DNA of 64,000 nucleotides from Flavihumibacter soli (GTDB taxonomy: Bacteria; Bacteroidota; Bacteroidia; Sphingobacteriales; Sphingobacteriaceae). The number at the start of each line of letters is the position of its first letter. The first letter of the stretch is position 1. The stretch lies in NCBI RefSeq assembly GCF_010692725.1, contig NZ_JAAFZB010000094.1:62001-126000 (forward strand), read 5' to 3'. Under the pieces are notes generated by a model, which saw nothing but the letters and a program-made list of their open reading frames with translations, had not been told where the DNA came from and ran no database searches. The translations under genes and the position numbers were made by a program. Shown here piece by piece: positions 1 to 7,571 of the stretch.

Positions 1-397
1 CCACAACCGTTTCGGTAGGCTTATAGTCATCTGCAGATTTATAATCCGGAATTTCCTTTGGATAATCAAATACGGAAACTACCCGGCCATCAAGCGAGGT
101 TTTTATCACCTGGTGACGTATAGTGTCTGTAATATACAGGAACTCCGTACCATTTTCGTCACTGATAGACAAGCCATGTGCCCCGGGATAGTCGGTTCCC
201 CATGACGATATTACTTCTCCATCTTTTGAGTAGACAAGTATATTGTTTCTGATGTCATTGTTTAACAGGTATAGAAGTCCATTTTTCGCAACGACCATTT
301 CATGGCAATCATTAACGGGAAATTTTTCGGCATCCGCCCGGCTCCAGGTCATGTTAACACGATATCGAAAGTCGCCGTGTCCTATTACTTCATTCAT
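1..397 (-). CDS. 6-bladed beta-propeller / NHL-like protein, truncated at window edge
   Basis: An open minus-strand frame runs from an ATG at 397 to the window edge, giving about 132 N-terminal residues. It has no signal peptide. The translation shows repeated propeller-blade strands (NGLLYLLNNDIRNNILVYSKDG is split by short turns; further blades read LYITDTIRHQVIKTSLDG), as in NHL/6-bladed beta-propeller proteins. It lies 125 bp downstream of the PhyH dioxygenase on the same strand, so the two may be co-transcribed. A short upstream frame at about 465-395 reads like a hydrophobic leader, but it is in another frame and ends at once, so I kept the ATG at 397. Fold assignment is by pattern recognition; substrate is unknown. 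Confidence 0.6.
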   Translation of the reverse strand, partial: MNEVIGHGDFRYRVNMTWSRADAEKFPVNDCHEMVVAKNGLLYLLNNDIRNNILVYSKDGEVISSWGTDYPGAHGLSISDENGTEFLYITDTIRHQVIKTSLDGRVVSVFDYPKEIPDYKSADDYKPTETVV

Positions 398-522
398 TAT
401 GGTGCTTTTTGATTTGAGTATTGATGAACTTGCCCAGAGGCAGCAGCATAAGCAAGTTCATTCTTTGCAGGTAGCAGACAGGCTTATATCTGCCGTCTAA
501 TTCGCATCGCTAAGTTTATCCT

Positions 523-1302
523 CTAAATATCTCCTTCAAACTCCCGGACTTCATCAAACCGGGTAGTACCCTTCACCAGGCGGCCAAGCCTCGGCTTTTG
601 ATCATTATAAACTTCCACAGCGTCGGCATCAGCGTATCGCAGAAAAAGAATGCGCCGGTCCCGGTCCGACGAATAATTACCATCCGACTTATGAAGCATC
701 CAGCAATTAAAGATCAGCGCATCGCCTGCCTGCATTTCCATCGCTACGGCAAGACTATCGTCAGCATCGACAATAATTTCAGACTGCGTTTGTTTCTGCT
801 CCGCATCCTGGTGAACCTTGATCTGCCCTTGTTTGTGGCTGCCAGGGATAAGCCATAAACACCCGTTACCACGATCCGTGTTGTCAAGTGCAGTAAGTGT
901 TGTCAATGCATTGTATGGATCCAGCTCGCCATACCCATTATCCTGATGCCAGCCAAAAGGCTTTGTATTACCACGCATTTTAAAGGTTAGTTGTGATGTA
1001 GCCCCTTTGATATTCGGTCCTATCAGTTGAGATGCGATATCAACCAGTGGTCCCTCAAAGTAGTAATCGCGAACAGTTGGCGACTGATGATGAATATTGA
1101 CCAGTAAGGAATTCTGCAGCCAGCTTTTACCAGGATCAAATGATTCCTTTTCCCGGCCCCATGCAGCCATGCTTTCCGATTGCATTTTATCAACCCCTTC
1201 CGCTGTCAAAATGCCTTTAATAACCAAAAAACCGTTTTCATTGAAGGATTTTAATTCATCCTCGGTCAATTTCCTGTAGTTAAAAAACTCCGTATGTTTC
1301 AT
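523..1302 (-). CDS. Phytanoyl-CoA dioxygenase (PhyH) family protein
   Basis: A cytosolic Fe(II)/2-oxoglutarate-dependent oxygenase of 259 aa, normal for the PhyH family. The metal triad is visible: His119 and Asp121 in the WHQD motif and a distal His204 in the MLHKSDGN segment. Arg216/Arg217 is the likely 2-oxoglutarate anchor. The segment GCLWLIPGSH (about 147-156) is typical of the family. The ATG at 1302 is the first start in frame. It is followed on the same strand by the truncated propeller gene, and the sialidase is transcribed towards it from upstream. The family hydroxylates many small molecules and the substrate here cannot be read from sequence. Confidence 0.88.
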   Translation of the reverse strand: MKHTEFFNYRKLTEDELKSFNENGFLVIKGILTAEGVDKMQSESMAAWGREKESFDPGKSWLQNSLLVNIHHQSPTVRDYYFEGPLVDIASQLIGPNIKGATSQLTFKMRGNTKPFGWHQDNGYGELDPYNALTTLTALDNTDRGNGCLWLIPGSHKQGQIKVHQDAEQKQTQSEIIVDADDSLAVAMEMQAGDALIFNCWMLHKSDGNYSSDRDRRILFLRYADADAVEVYNDQKPRLGRLVKGTTRFDEVREFEGDI

Positions 1303-1368
1303 CTTATATTTTATTTTTAGGTTTTGAGTATAACTTCGCTTTAATGGCTGGATACACCAGCTTTTGAT

Positions 1369-2535
1369 CTATTTGCCTTCTGTTTTTGCGAAAGATTTTA
1401 CCGGCACAAGTTTAAAAGCAATGCCTTCATAAGGCATTTTAACGCCGGATTCATATAATATTCCGATACTTTTTCTTTTATAAATTGTAATATCTGAATA
1501 GGCTGACGGACCGGGATAGATCTGTTTTGAGACAGCCCAGGTTTGTCCGTCATCATAACTCATTCGCAGTGTCAGGTTAATGCGCTTCTCCCTGCTCGCA
1601 GGGTTAATAAACAAAAGTGCTGGCTTCCTGCCCATTTTGAAATTCAGGAGACTCCCCTGGCAAATAGGCTCGATGAGGGTGCTGTCGCCTCTTACATCAG
1701 CCCATGTCGCACCGCCATTACTGCTGATGCTGGTGTTCCTGGTACGGTTGGTCCGATTAGCATTGCGCATATTAAGCATCAGACGATTACCACTGATCTC
1801 TGCAACCGTCGTTTCATTCATCCCATCCTGCGGCGTGTTATTACCCAGGCTCCAGGTTTCACCATGATCATCAGAGTAGATCGTGTGGGAAAAATTTTTG
1901 TTCAATGGAGCTTCAATATGATTAACCGGAACTACAAGCCTGCCCTTATGATCGCCATTTTCAATTTGCAAACCATGGCCCGGACCGGTTGCATACCAGG
2001 TCCAGTTAGTCCCCTTAACAGAAGAGGTAATTTCCCGGGGCTGTGACCAGTTTTCTCCCTGGTCATCGGAAAATAACACGTATACATGCCGTCCATCCTT
2101 ACTGGTTTGACTTATAATTTCCTTTTCGTGATCTGTGCCCAGGTTCCAGGTACTGATTAATAGTATCCGCCCGGTACTACGGTCCAGTATTGGAACGGGA
2201 TTTCCACAGGTATTGGCCGAGTCGCTCCAAACGACCTGCATAGCTCCCCAGGTCGCTCCACCGTCTTTAGATCTCTTTAAAACCAGGTCGATATCACCTG
2301 AATCACCACAATTTTTCCTGCGGGCTTCAGCGAACGCCAGTAACACATTATCATCCGTACTTAAAAGTGCAGGAATCCGAAAACAGGCATAGCCATTCTC
2401 GCCAGCCTGGTAAATATGATTGAGGGTAGAATCGCTCTTATCAAGAGCATAACTGGTACTTAATCCGGCGAACATTACTGTCAATGCTAAAAGCAATGGT
2501 TTTCGCAGGCTGGAAGTGATACTTAATAGTCTCAT
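1369..2535 (-). CDS. Exo-alpha-sialidase (BNR/Asp-box glycoside hydrolase), secreted
   Basis: A 388-aa sialidase with an N-terminal signal peptide (hydrophobic residues 13-29, cleavage near residue 30). The FRIP motif is at 52-55 and supplies the first triad arginine (Arg53). At least five Asp-box motifs follow: SKDGGATW, SDDQGENW, SDDHGETW, SSNGGATW and SYDDGQTW. Arg257 (NMRN) and Arg324 (LRMS) fit the other triad arginines, and Tyr346 (AYSD) fits the catalytic nucleophile. The full catalytic set therefore looks intact, and the enzyme probably releases sialic acid in the periplasm or outside the cell. No nan catabolic genes lie in the window, so the link to sialic acid use is an inference from family alone. 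Confidence 0.9.
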   Translation of the reverse strand: MRLLSITSSLRKPLLLALTVMFAGLSTSYALDKSDSTLNHIYQAGENGYACFRIPALLSTDDNVLLAFAEARRKNCGDSGDIDLVLKRSKDGGATWGAMQVVWSDSANTCGNPVPILDRSTGRILLISTWNLGTDHEKEIISQTSKDGRHVYVLFSDDQGENWSQPREITSSVKGTNWTWYATGPGHGLQIENGDHKGRLVVPVNHIEAPLNKNFSHTIYSDDHGETWSLGNNTPQDGMNETTVAEISGNRLMLNMRNANRTNRTRNTSISSNGGATWADVRGDSTLIEPICQGSLLNFKMGRKPALLFINPASREKRINLTLRMSYDDGQTWAVSKQIYPGPSAYSDITIYKRKSIGILYESGVKMPYEGIAFKLVPVKSFAKTEGK

Positions 2536-2540
2536 TTGAT

Positions 2541-2962
2541 TTAGTATTTGGTTAGTGTTCGGATATCAATCAGTCTTACAACAAATCTAAATATTATATC
2601 ATTATGTAGTACATATTGTAAATCTTTTTTAGAACAAGGAGCAAAGAGCAAGGAGTAAGGAGTTGGGAGATTGGAGATTGGAGTTGGGAGTTGGGAGATT
2701 GGACGGGTTGGACGGGTTGGAGTAAGGAACAAGGATCAAAGAATAAGGACTCGGACTAACCTAGAGGACAATTTTTGTCTTTTATCTTTGCTCTTTACTC
2801 CTTGTTCCTCTCTCGGTCATTGTTCCTTGTTCCCTTAGGACTTGCTAGGGTCTTCCAGGGGTCTGCTAGTGGTTAGTCCACTAAATTAGCGGACTAACCT
2901 TAACATGAGTGCTACCAGACCTTAAGCAGGTCAGGCCCGGAGATAGCCCGGATCACAACAGT
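2541..2962. repeat. Gene-free stretch with degenerate G/A-rich tandem repeats and inverted arms
   Basis: No credible gene is present. Positions 2631-2760 hold degenerate repeats of AAGGAGCAAAG-like and TTGGGAGATTGGA-like units. The stretch at 2778-2840 carries the reverse complement of the first type (CTTTGCTCTTTACTCCTTGTTCC), so the two arms could fold together. A perfect 9-bp hairpin follows: GGTTAGTCC at 2871-2879 pairs with GGACTAACC at 2891-2899, and another GGACTAACC lies at 2753-2761. The 63-aa minus-strand frame here simply translates the repeats. Confidence 0.7.
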
Positions 2963-3859
2963 TTATAGCATCTCCTTCTCGAAAATATCCTGGATCTGCC
3001 TGATCTCTTCGGCGTAGATCGTTTTACTGCGGGTACCGAAATAAAGGGTGTTCTCAATTACATTGCTTCCTTCCCATAAGATCTTAATACCGCCTGATCC
3101 CCGTTCGTTCCTGGAAAGGAAATCCGGGATCACGGCCAGCCCTGCCCTGCCGTTGATGCATCGCAGAATGGAACTCATATTGGGAACGATGAAGTTCGGT
3201 TTAAAGTCGGGGCGCTTGTTAAAGTTCATATGCCAGAACCTGCGCAGGTGTTCCATATCGCCTGCGGTACCGTACCAGGTCTGGCGTTTCAGCCAGTTTT
3301 CTGTTTCAGCCAGGTCGTTTTCCTTTAACGATCGCTCAAAATCCTGCGTATCCGTTTCAGCGCCGGCAACCAGGACGATCCTTTCCTTGAAGAAAGGCTT
3401 ATAGACAAGTCCCTTATAGTCGCCCTTCTGCGGGGTGATGATCAGGTCCAGGATCCCTTTGTCCAGGTCACTCAGCATCTGCGGGTAATCCCCGAACTTA
3501 ATGATGACGTTGAACGGCAAGTCGGGCAGGTAGGGCTCCAGCGTGAACTGGAAGGTCTCGAAACACATCCCGATACTGATGGTGGGCACATCCTTCTCTG
3601 TGCTCTTATGGAAATGCTGTTCGGCATCCTGCAGCTTGCTGATAGGCTCCTGTATATAATTATACAGAATCTTCCCCCTTTCAGTCGGGACCATTTTGCG
3701 TGAAGACCGGTCGAAGAGCTTGAAGCCCACATGCGACTCCAGGGATCTCAGGTGCAGGCTCACACCCGGTTGGGAAACAAACAGCGCTTCCGCCGCACCC
3801 GTGAGCGATCCGGTCTCATAGATCGATTTAAATGTTCTGAACCATTCCAGGTTTACCAT
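2963..3859 (-). CDS. LysR-family transcriptional regulator
   Basis: A 298-aa LysR-type regulator of the usual length. The N-terminal winged helix-turn-helix covers about residues 3-62, with the recognition-helix region VSQPGVSLHLRSLE at 28-41 and the typical RSSRKMVPTERG end. The rest is the periplasmic-binding-protein-like effector domain (about 90-295). It is divergent from the mdaB-like flavoprotein gene at 3962 with only 102 bp between the starts, the classical arrangement in which a LysR protein controls its neighbour and itself. The effector is unknown. By context it may be a quinone, electrophile or redox signal. Confidence 0.92.
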   Translation of the reverse strand: MVNLEWFRTFKSIYETGSLTGAAEALFVSQPGVSLHLRSLESHVGFKLFDRSSRKMVPTERGKILYNYIQEPISKLQDAEQHFHKSTEKDVPTISIGMCFETFQFTLEPYLPDLPFNVIIKFGDYPQMLSDLDKGILDLIITPQKGDYKGLVYKPFFKERIVLVAGAETDTQDFERSLKENDLAETENWLKRQTWYGTAGDMEHLRRFWHMNFNKRPDFKPNFIVPNMSSILRCINGRAGLAVIPDFLSRNERGSGGIKILWEGSNVIENTLYFGTRSKTIYAEEIRQIQDIFEKEML

Positions 3860-3927
3860 AACTTATCTATTAGAATTATGATACAAAGCTATGATTTATC
3901 TTATTTTAATGAGAACAGTCCTTGCCC

Positions 3928-3935
3928 TAATTTTG
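3928..3935 (+). promoter_or_regulatory. Candidate -7 promoter element for the mdaB-like gene
   Basis: TAATTTTG matches the Bacteroidota -7 consensus TAnnTTTG exactly and sits 26 bp before the ATG at 3962. The -33 region is only T-rich (around 3902-3907), so the promoter may depend on the LysR protein. Confidence 0.45.
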
Positions 3936-3961
3936 TGCCTGTAATCAGAGAAATAAACACA

Positions 3962-4627
3962 ATGGAAAATAAAAAGATCTTCATCATTAACGGCGGGCAG
4001 GTATTCGGGCACTCAGGCGGCCGTTTTAATAAAACGGTTTTCGACAAGACGCAGGAATTCTTCAATGCCCTCGAAGGCTTTGAGATCCGGGCCACCGACA
4101 TCAATGACGATTACGACCCGGCGCAGGAAGTGGAGAACTACGTATGGGCGGACGTGATCATCTACCACACCCCTATCTGGTGGTTCCAGGTTCCGCACGG
4201 TCTGAAGAAATATATTGATGTGGTCTTCACGGCTGGTCACCAGAGAGGGATCTACCACAGCGACGGCCGCTCGGCACTGAACCCGGCTGTCAATTACGGC
4301 ACCGGCGGTATGCTGCATGGAAAACAATATATGGTCACTTCCTCATGGAACGCACCCGCAACAGCCTTCACCCTGCCCGGGGAATTCTTCAACGAGCGCA
4401 GTGTTGACGAGGGCGCCTTATTCGGCTTCCACCGGATGAATGCCTTCACCGGGATGACCCCGCTGGAAAGTATTCACTTCCATGATGTAGAGAAGAACGC
4501 GGATATTGAAGGGGATCTGCAGCGCTACCACGCACACCTTACCAGAGTTTTCAGTCGTGAGTTAGAAGTTTTGAGTCAGTTTGCTTCCACTGAAAGCGAT
4601 GGCTCAAAGCTGATTGCTGAAAGCTGA
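3962..4627 (+). CDS. mdaB: NAD(P)H-dependent quinone/flavin oxidoreductase, MdaB-like
   Basis: A flavodoxin-like oxidoreductase of about 221 aa. The open frame reaches back to 3731, but the ATG at 3962 is chosen because the MdaB fold starts directly there (KKIFIINGGQVFGHSGG), and the extra 77 codons overlap the LysR gene and the promoter. Motifs shared with E. coli MdaB include YVWADVIIYHTPIWWF, LKKYIDVVFTAGH, YGTGGMLHGK and SSWNAPATAF. The expected role is FAD-dependent two-electron reduction of quinones in the cytosol. The last ~20 residues (VLSQFASTESDGSKLIAES) come from degenerate GCTGAAAGCTGA-type repeat DNA and look like an accidental C-terminal extension. Confidence 0.88.
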   Translation: MENKKIFIINGGQVFGHSGGRFNKTVFDKTQEFFNALEGFEIRATDINDDYDPAQEVENYVWADVIIYHTPIWWFQVPHGLKKYIDVVFTAGHQRGIYHSDGRSALNPAVNYGTGGMLHGKQYMVTSSWNAPATAFTLPGEFFNERSVDEGALFGFHRMNAFTGMTPLESIHFHDVEKNADIEGDLQRYHAHLTRVFSRELEVLSQFASTESDGSKLIAES

Positions 4628-4637
4628 CAGCTGACTG

Positions 4638-5819
4638 CTACTCCCAATTTTGCCATTTCCATGGGGTGTATTTATCTGCTATAGTGATCTCAAGCAGTTC
4701 TTTGAAAATGCTTTCGGCGTTGTCACTGTTGGACATGATAATAATACCAGTGCCGGCTTCAGGGAAAATGATTGAGTAATGCTGGAAGCCGTTTCCATGC
4801 CCTTCTTTAAAGGCGCCCCAGCCATAGGGCGACTTGAGTAAGCCCCAGCCCAGGCCATAGCTCAGGGAAATGCCATCGTTAGCACTGGTATCCTTCCGGG
4901 ACAAGGGGCCCATCTGGCTGACCGACCGTAACCGAAACTGTGGCCGGAACATTTCCTGCCGGGAAGCCTTCTTAAGCGCCTTGCCTTCCATTACAGCCTG
5001 GGTGAAGTTAGCATAATCGTTAAGCGTCGTTTCGAGCGTGCTTGCCGAGCGGGCCTCGTTATCCTTGTCTTTTTCGTAGCTCTTCCCTTCCTGGTTAAAC
5101 CCGAGCGCATAGTCTGCTTCGAATCTCGGCAAAAAGGTATAGGCGGAATTTTTCATATTGAAGGGCTTGAAGATCTTTTCGTCCATCAGCTGTTCCAGCG
5201 ATTTCCCGGTGATCTTCTCGATCACGGTTTGCAAGAAAACCATTCCCTCTCCTGAATAACTGTACCTGCTGCCCGGAGTGAAGGCGACAGCCAGTTTTTC
5301 GTCAGCATTATCCCAGCGCCAGTTCGGAAATCCCGTGGTATGATCCAGGCACATCCGGGCAGTAATCTTTTTGTAAAGCGTATCGGTCCGCAGGTCATTG
5401 TAATTATCCTGCCACTTCTTTTTTTGCGGGTATTCATAAATGGGTCTCGGTAAATAACTGTACAATGGTTTATCGAGATCAAGGATCCCATCCTCCACGA
5501 GCTTCATCACGAGCACGGCGAATACGGCTTTGCTAAGTGACGCCCCATATATGTTCATTGAAGTGGACAGAGGCACATTGGCATCGTTAGCAATACCAAA
5601 AGCCTGTTCATAAACCACCTTATTTTTATTGAAAATGGCCAGTTCAAGTCCCTTCACTTTTGCCTTATCCATCAGGAATACGATCCTGCGCTGAAGCGAG
5701 TCAGCTGTGATGGTGCTTCCATCCAGCCTTTTGATTTGTTGGGCGTTTGCGATTGGCGGTGATAGCAGGATAAAAAAGGCAAGTGAGGCTAGCGTACGTA
5801 AGATTTTTAATTTGGTCAT
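4638..5819 (-). CDS. Serine hydrolase, beta-lactamase class C / penicillin-binding family
   Basis: A 393-aa exported hydrolase with a signal peptide (about residues 6-27, cleaved near NAQQ). The catalytic SxxK is Ser94-Leu-Ser-Lys97 in YGASLSKAVF. A YSG motif at Tyr188 fits the YxN element, and HGN in KEGHGNGFQ fits the KTG-equivalent box. Residues counted from the ATG at 5819; the frame opens two codons earlier at a TTG (5825), which I did not use. Such proteins are peptidases, esterases or D-aminopeptidases more often than true beta-lactamases. It converges on the mdaB gene with 10 bp between stops. Substrate unknown. Confidence 0.88.
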   Translation of the reverse strand: MTKLKILRTLASLAFFILLSPPIANAQQIKRLDGSTITADSLQRRIVFLMDKAKVKGLELAIFNKNKVVYEQAFGIANDANVPLSTSMNIYGASLSKAVFAVLVMKLVEDGILDLDKPLYSYLPRPIYEYPQKKKWQDNYNDLRTDTLYKKITARMCLDHTTGFPNWRWDNADEKLAVAFTPGSRYSYSGEGMVFLQTVIEKITGKSLEQLMDEKIFKPFNMKNSAYTFLPRFEADYALGFNQEGKSYEKDKDNEARSASTLETTLNDYANFTQAVMEGKALKKASRQEMFRPQFRLRSVSQMGPLSRKDTSANDGISLSYGLGWGLLKSPYGWGAFKEGHGNGFQHYSIIFPEAGTGIIIMSNSDNAESIFKELLEITIADKYTPWKWQNWE

Positions 5820-5825
5820 GTACAA

Positions 5826-6404
5826 TTTCTATTAAAGATGAGTTTAACAGCAATGGTACTCCAGGCACCAAATGATTTCATTGCTAATGAAGATAAGCAT
5901 TTTCTACTCCGGCAAATGTCGCGTTAATGCACTTTTATTAACGAAATGCATTCGACCTGCACAATTGTTAGAAGTCTACGACGCAATGCCAATACCCAAA
6001 GCTTTATGAGAAGCCTAAACCCAATGGAAGATAAGATGAAGAGTAGTTATTCAGTATAAGTATTATGTTTGGGACAAATGACCTTACCTGAATTATACTT
6101 GACAACAGTCTACCGATGTAGCGGTCACCTGGGCAACTAAATTTACCCCCGAATTTTATCAATATCTGTCCGTTCCACTGGAACAGTTTGTTTATTGCGA
6201 TATTTCCGAATTGACTTCCAGCTCAACAAAGAACTAGAAGCCAGCACCTAAGTGTACACAGGAAATACTTAGATGTTTTTATCCCTTAGGGACAATACGG
6301 TTATTGAGTGGGCGATTATAAAAATTTAGTAATCTCCACGTCAGAATTTCACCAGTATTTAACCCGCCTGCTAAGTTTTAGAAATTTCAACATCTAAATA
6401 AATC
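5826..6404. other. Gene-poor stretch with one possible coding remnant
   Basis: About 580 bp without a credible complete gene. The plus-strand frame 6103-6237 (44 codons, no ATG start) has protein-like composition, including TWATKFTPEFYQYLSVPLEQ, and may be the tail of a decayed gene, but I do not recognise the family. A TTTTATTAACGAAATGCATT segment near 5932-5951 is A/T rich and could be regulatory for either neighbour. Nothing else stands out. Confidence 0.3.
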
Positions 6405-7292
6405 TTACTCCGGTTCCTTCCACAATAGCCTCAACCGTTTATTTTTGAGCATACTGACATCTAGGATTTCAATATCTAAATGTAGGGTGTTTAATGAAAT
6501 TTCTTCGGGCGCTTCTAAGTATTTCCAAGTACCATCATTTAAAAATGGAATTGGTTCATTGAACGCCATAAATGTTGGTTTGAATTTCTCAGTAATATAA
6601 TCCCTTAGCCCTCGATATTCAGTTGGAACAAAAAATTTGAAGTGATGCCTGGCTTTAATTGTGTAGCTAACGCCACTTTTTAAGGGAAACAAATTCTCAT
6701 TCAGCTGTATGTCTTCGCGATTTAATTCAAGATAATGCGTCCCCTCATTTTTTGGGATATCATCTTTTTGCCATTTTTCCATGAAAATATTGAATGCATC
6801 TTCTGGAAAGGGTAGATGCATATGATCCATCGCACCCGGCTTCATGACTACGTAATGGTGTTGAATTTTAACTTCTACTGTAAGGCTTCGTTTAATTACC
6901 GGAATTTGGATTTCGGTCTGCCAATTTACCTTTGATGCATCGTGTGCAGTATAGAGGTCTATTTTTAACCTCTTAGCATACTCTTTCGCTGTTTTTGTAA
7001 AACCGGCGCTACATATTAGTATTCCTTTGGACGCCCTGATGTCCCGTATAACCGAATCAAACTCACCGACTATTTTGATGTCTGCAGGTTTTTTGTGGTT
7101 CTTTGCTTGTACGATCATTAATATTTCGTGTCCCGCAATTGTACTTCGAATTGAAATATCAATCTGACGTTGCTTTTGAGTTTCAAGACCCAAGATCTGA
7201 TCGTTCATGCGTACATCGGCAACCGGTTCCAGTTCTTTGTAGATCTGGTGAATCAGTTCCTCATAACTTTGCCAATCCTTTTTTTCTTTCAA
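6405..7292 (-). CDS. Mrr-like restriction endonuclease-domain protein
   Basis: A 295-aa protein whose first ~120 residues form a PD-(D/E)xK nuclease domain of the Mrr_cat type. Asp45 (QRQIDISIR) followed by Gln62-Ala-Lys64 (IVQAKNHKK) is the D...QxK signature, and GILICSAGFTKTAKEYAK continues the fold. Residues ~125-295 are an unrecognised second domain, possibly substrate-recognising. The frame opens with TTG at 7292; no ATG occurs before residue 29, so the TTG start is likely but not certain. No methyltransferase or specificity subunit is adjacent, so it could be a solitary type IV (modification-dependent) enzyme or a DNA-repair nuclease. It lies between two gene-poor stretches with gene debris, which suggests acquisition. 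Confidence 0.72.
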   Translation of the reverse strand: MKEKKDWQSYEELIHQIYKELEPVADVRMNDQILGLETQKQRQIDISIRSTIAGHEILMIVQAKNHKKPADIKIVGEFDSVIRDIRASKGILICSAGFTKTAKEYAKRLKIDLYTAHDASKVNWQTEIQIPVIKRSLTVEVKIQHHYVVMKPGAMDHMHLPFPEDAFNIFMEKWQKDDIPKNEGTHYLELNREDIQLNENLFPLKSGVSYTIKARHHFKFFVPTEYRGLRDYITEKFKPTFMAFNEPIPFLNDGTWKYLEAPEEISLNTLHLDIEILDVSMLKNKRLRLLWKEPE

Positions 7293-7477
7293 GCGAAATT
7301 TGTTTAGTCTAGCTAATATAAGGAAGATGCCCTCTATCTATATGATTCATATACCATAACTAATCCCAATGCAACGCATCCCACGCTGTTTAAGACTGAT
7401 GGGTCAACCAAATCCGCCTCCCGGGCGTTGATTTACCTTTCCGAAATTACCTAACGCTGCGGAATCTACCGTTACCA

Positions 7478-7565
7478 TATTCCAGTACAAATTATTAGTC
7501 GCCTGTTTGAAGCGTCTTTCAAAACCCAGCCTGCAGTTGCAACCGCGTTGGCCAGTTTTTAATTG
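7478..7565 (-). pseudogene. Remnant of a GlxA-type AraC regulator (helix-turn-helix part)
   Basis: The minus strand here matches the HTH-coding part of the AraC gene at 11574-12566 (its bases ~11785-11855). One frame reads LANAVAT and another FERRFKQATNN, matching ELASAVAV and FERRFKLATNN of the intact protein, so there is a frameshift between them. No start, stop or surrounding domain is left. The rest of 7293-7571 shows no gene. Confidence 0.6.
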
Positions 7566-7571
7566 TAATTT

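Noticed and set aside
2541-2732. 63-codon minus-strand frame (PTRPISQLPTPISNLPTP type)
   Set aside because: It is a direct translation of degenerate tandem repeat DNA.
3731-3961. N-terminal extension of the mdaB-like reading frame
   Set aside because: The 77 extra codons overlap the LysR gene and its promoter and have no flavodoxin homology; the fold starts at the ATG 3962.
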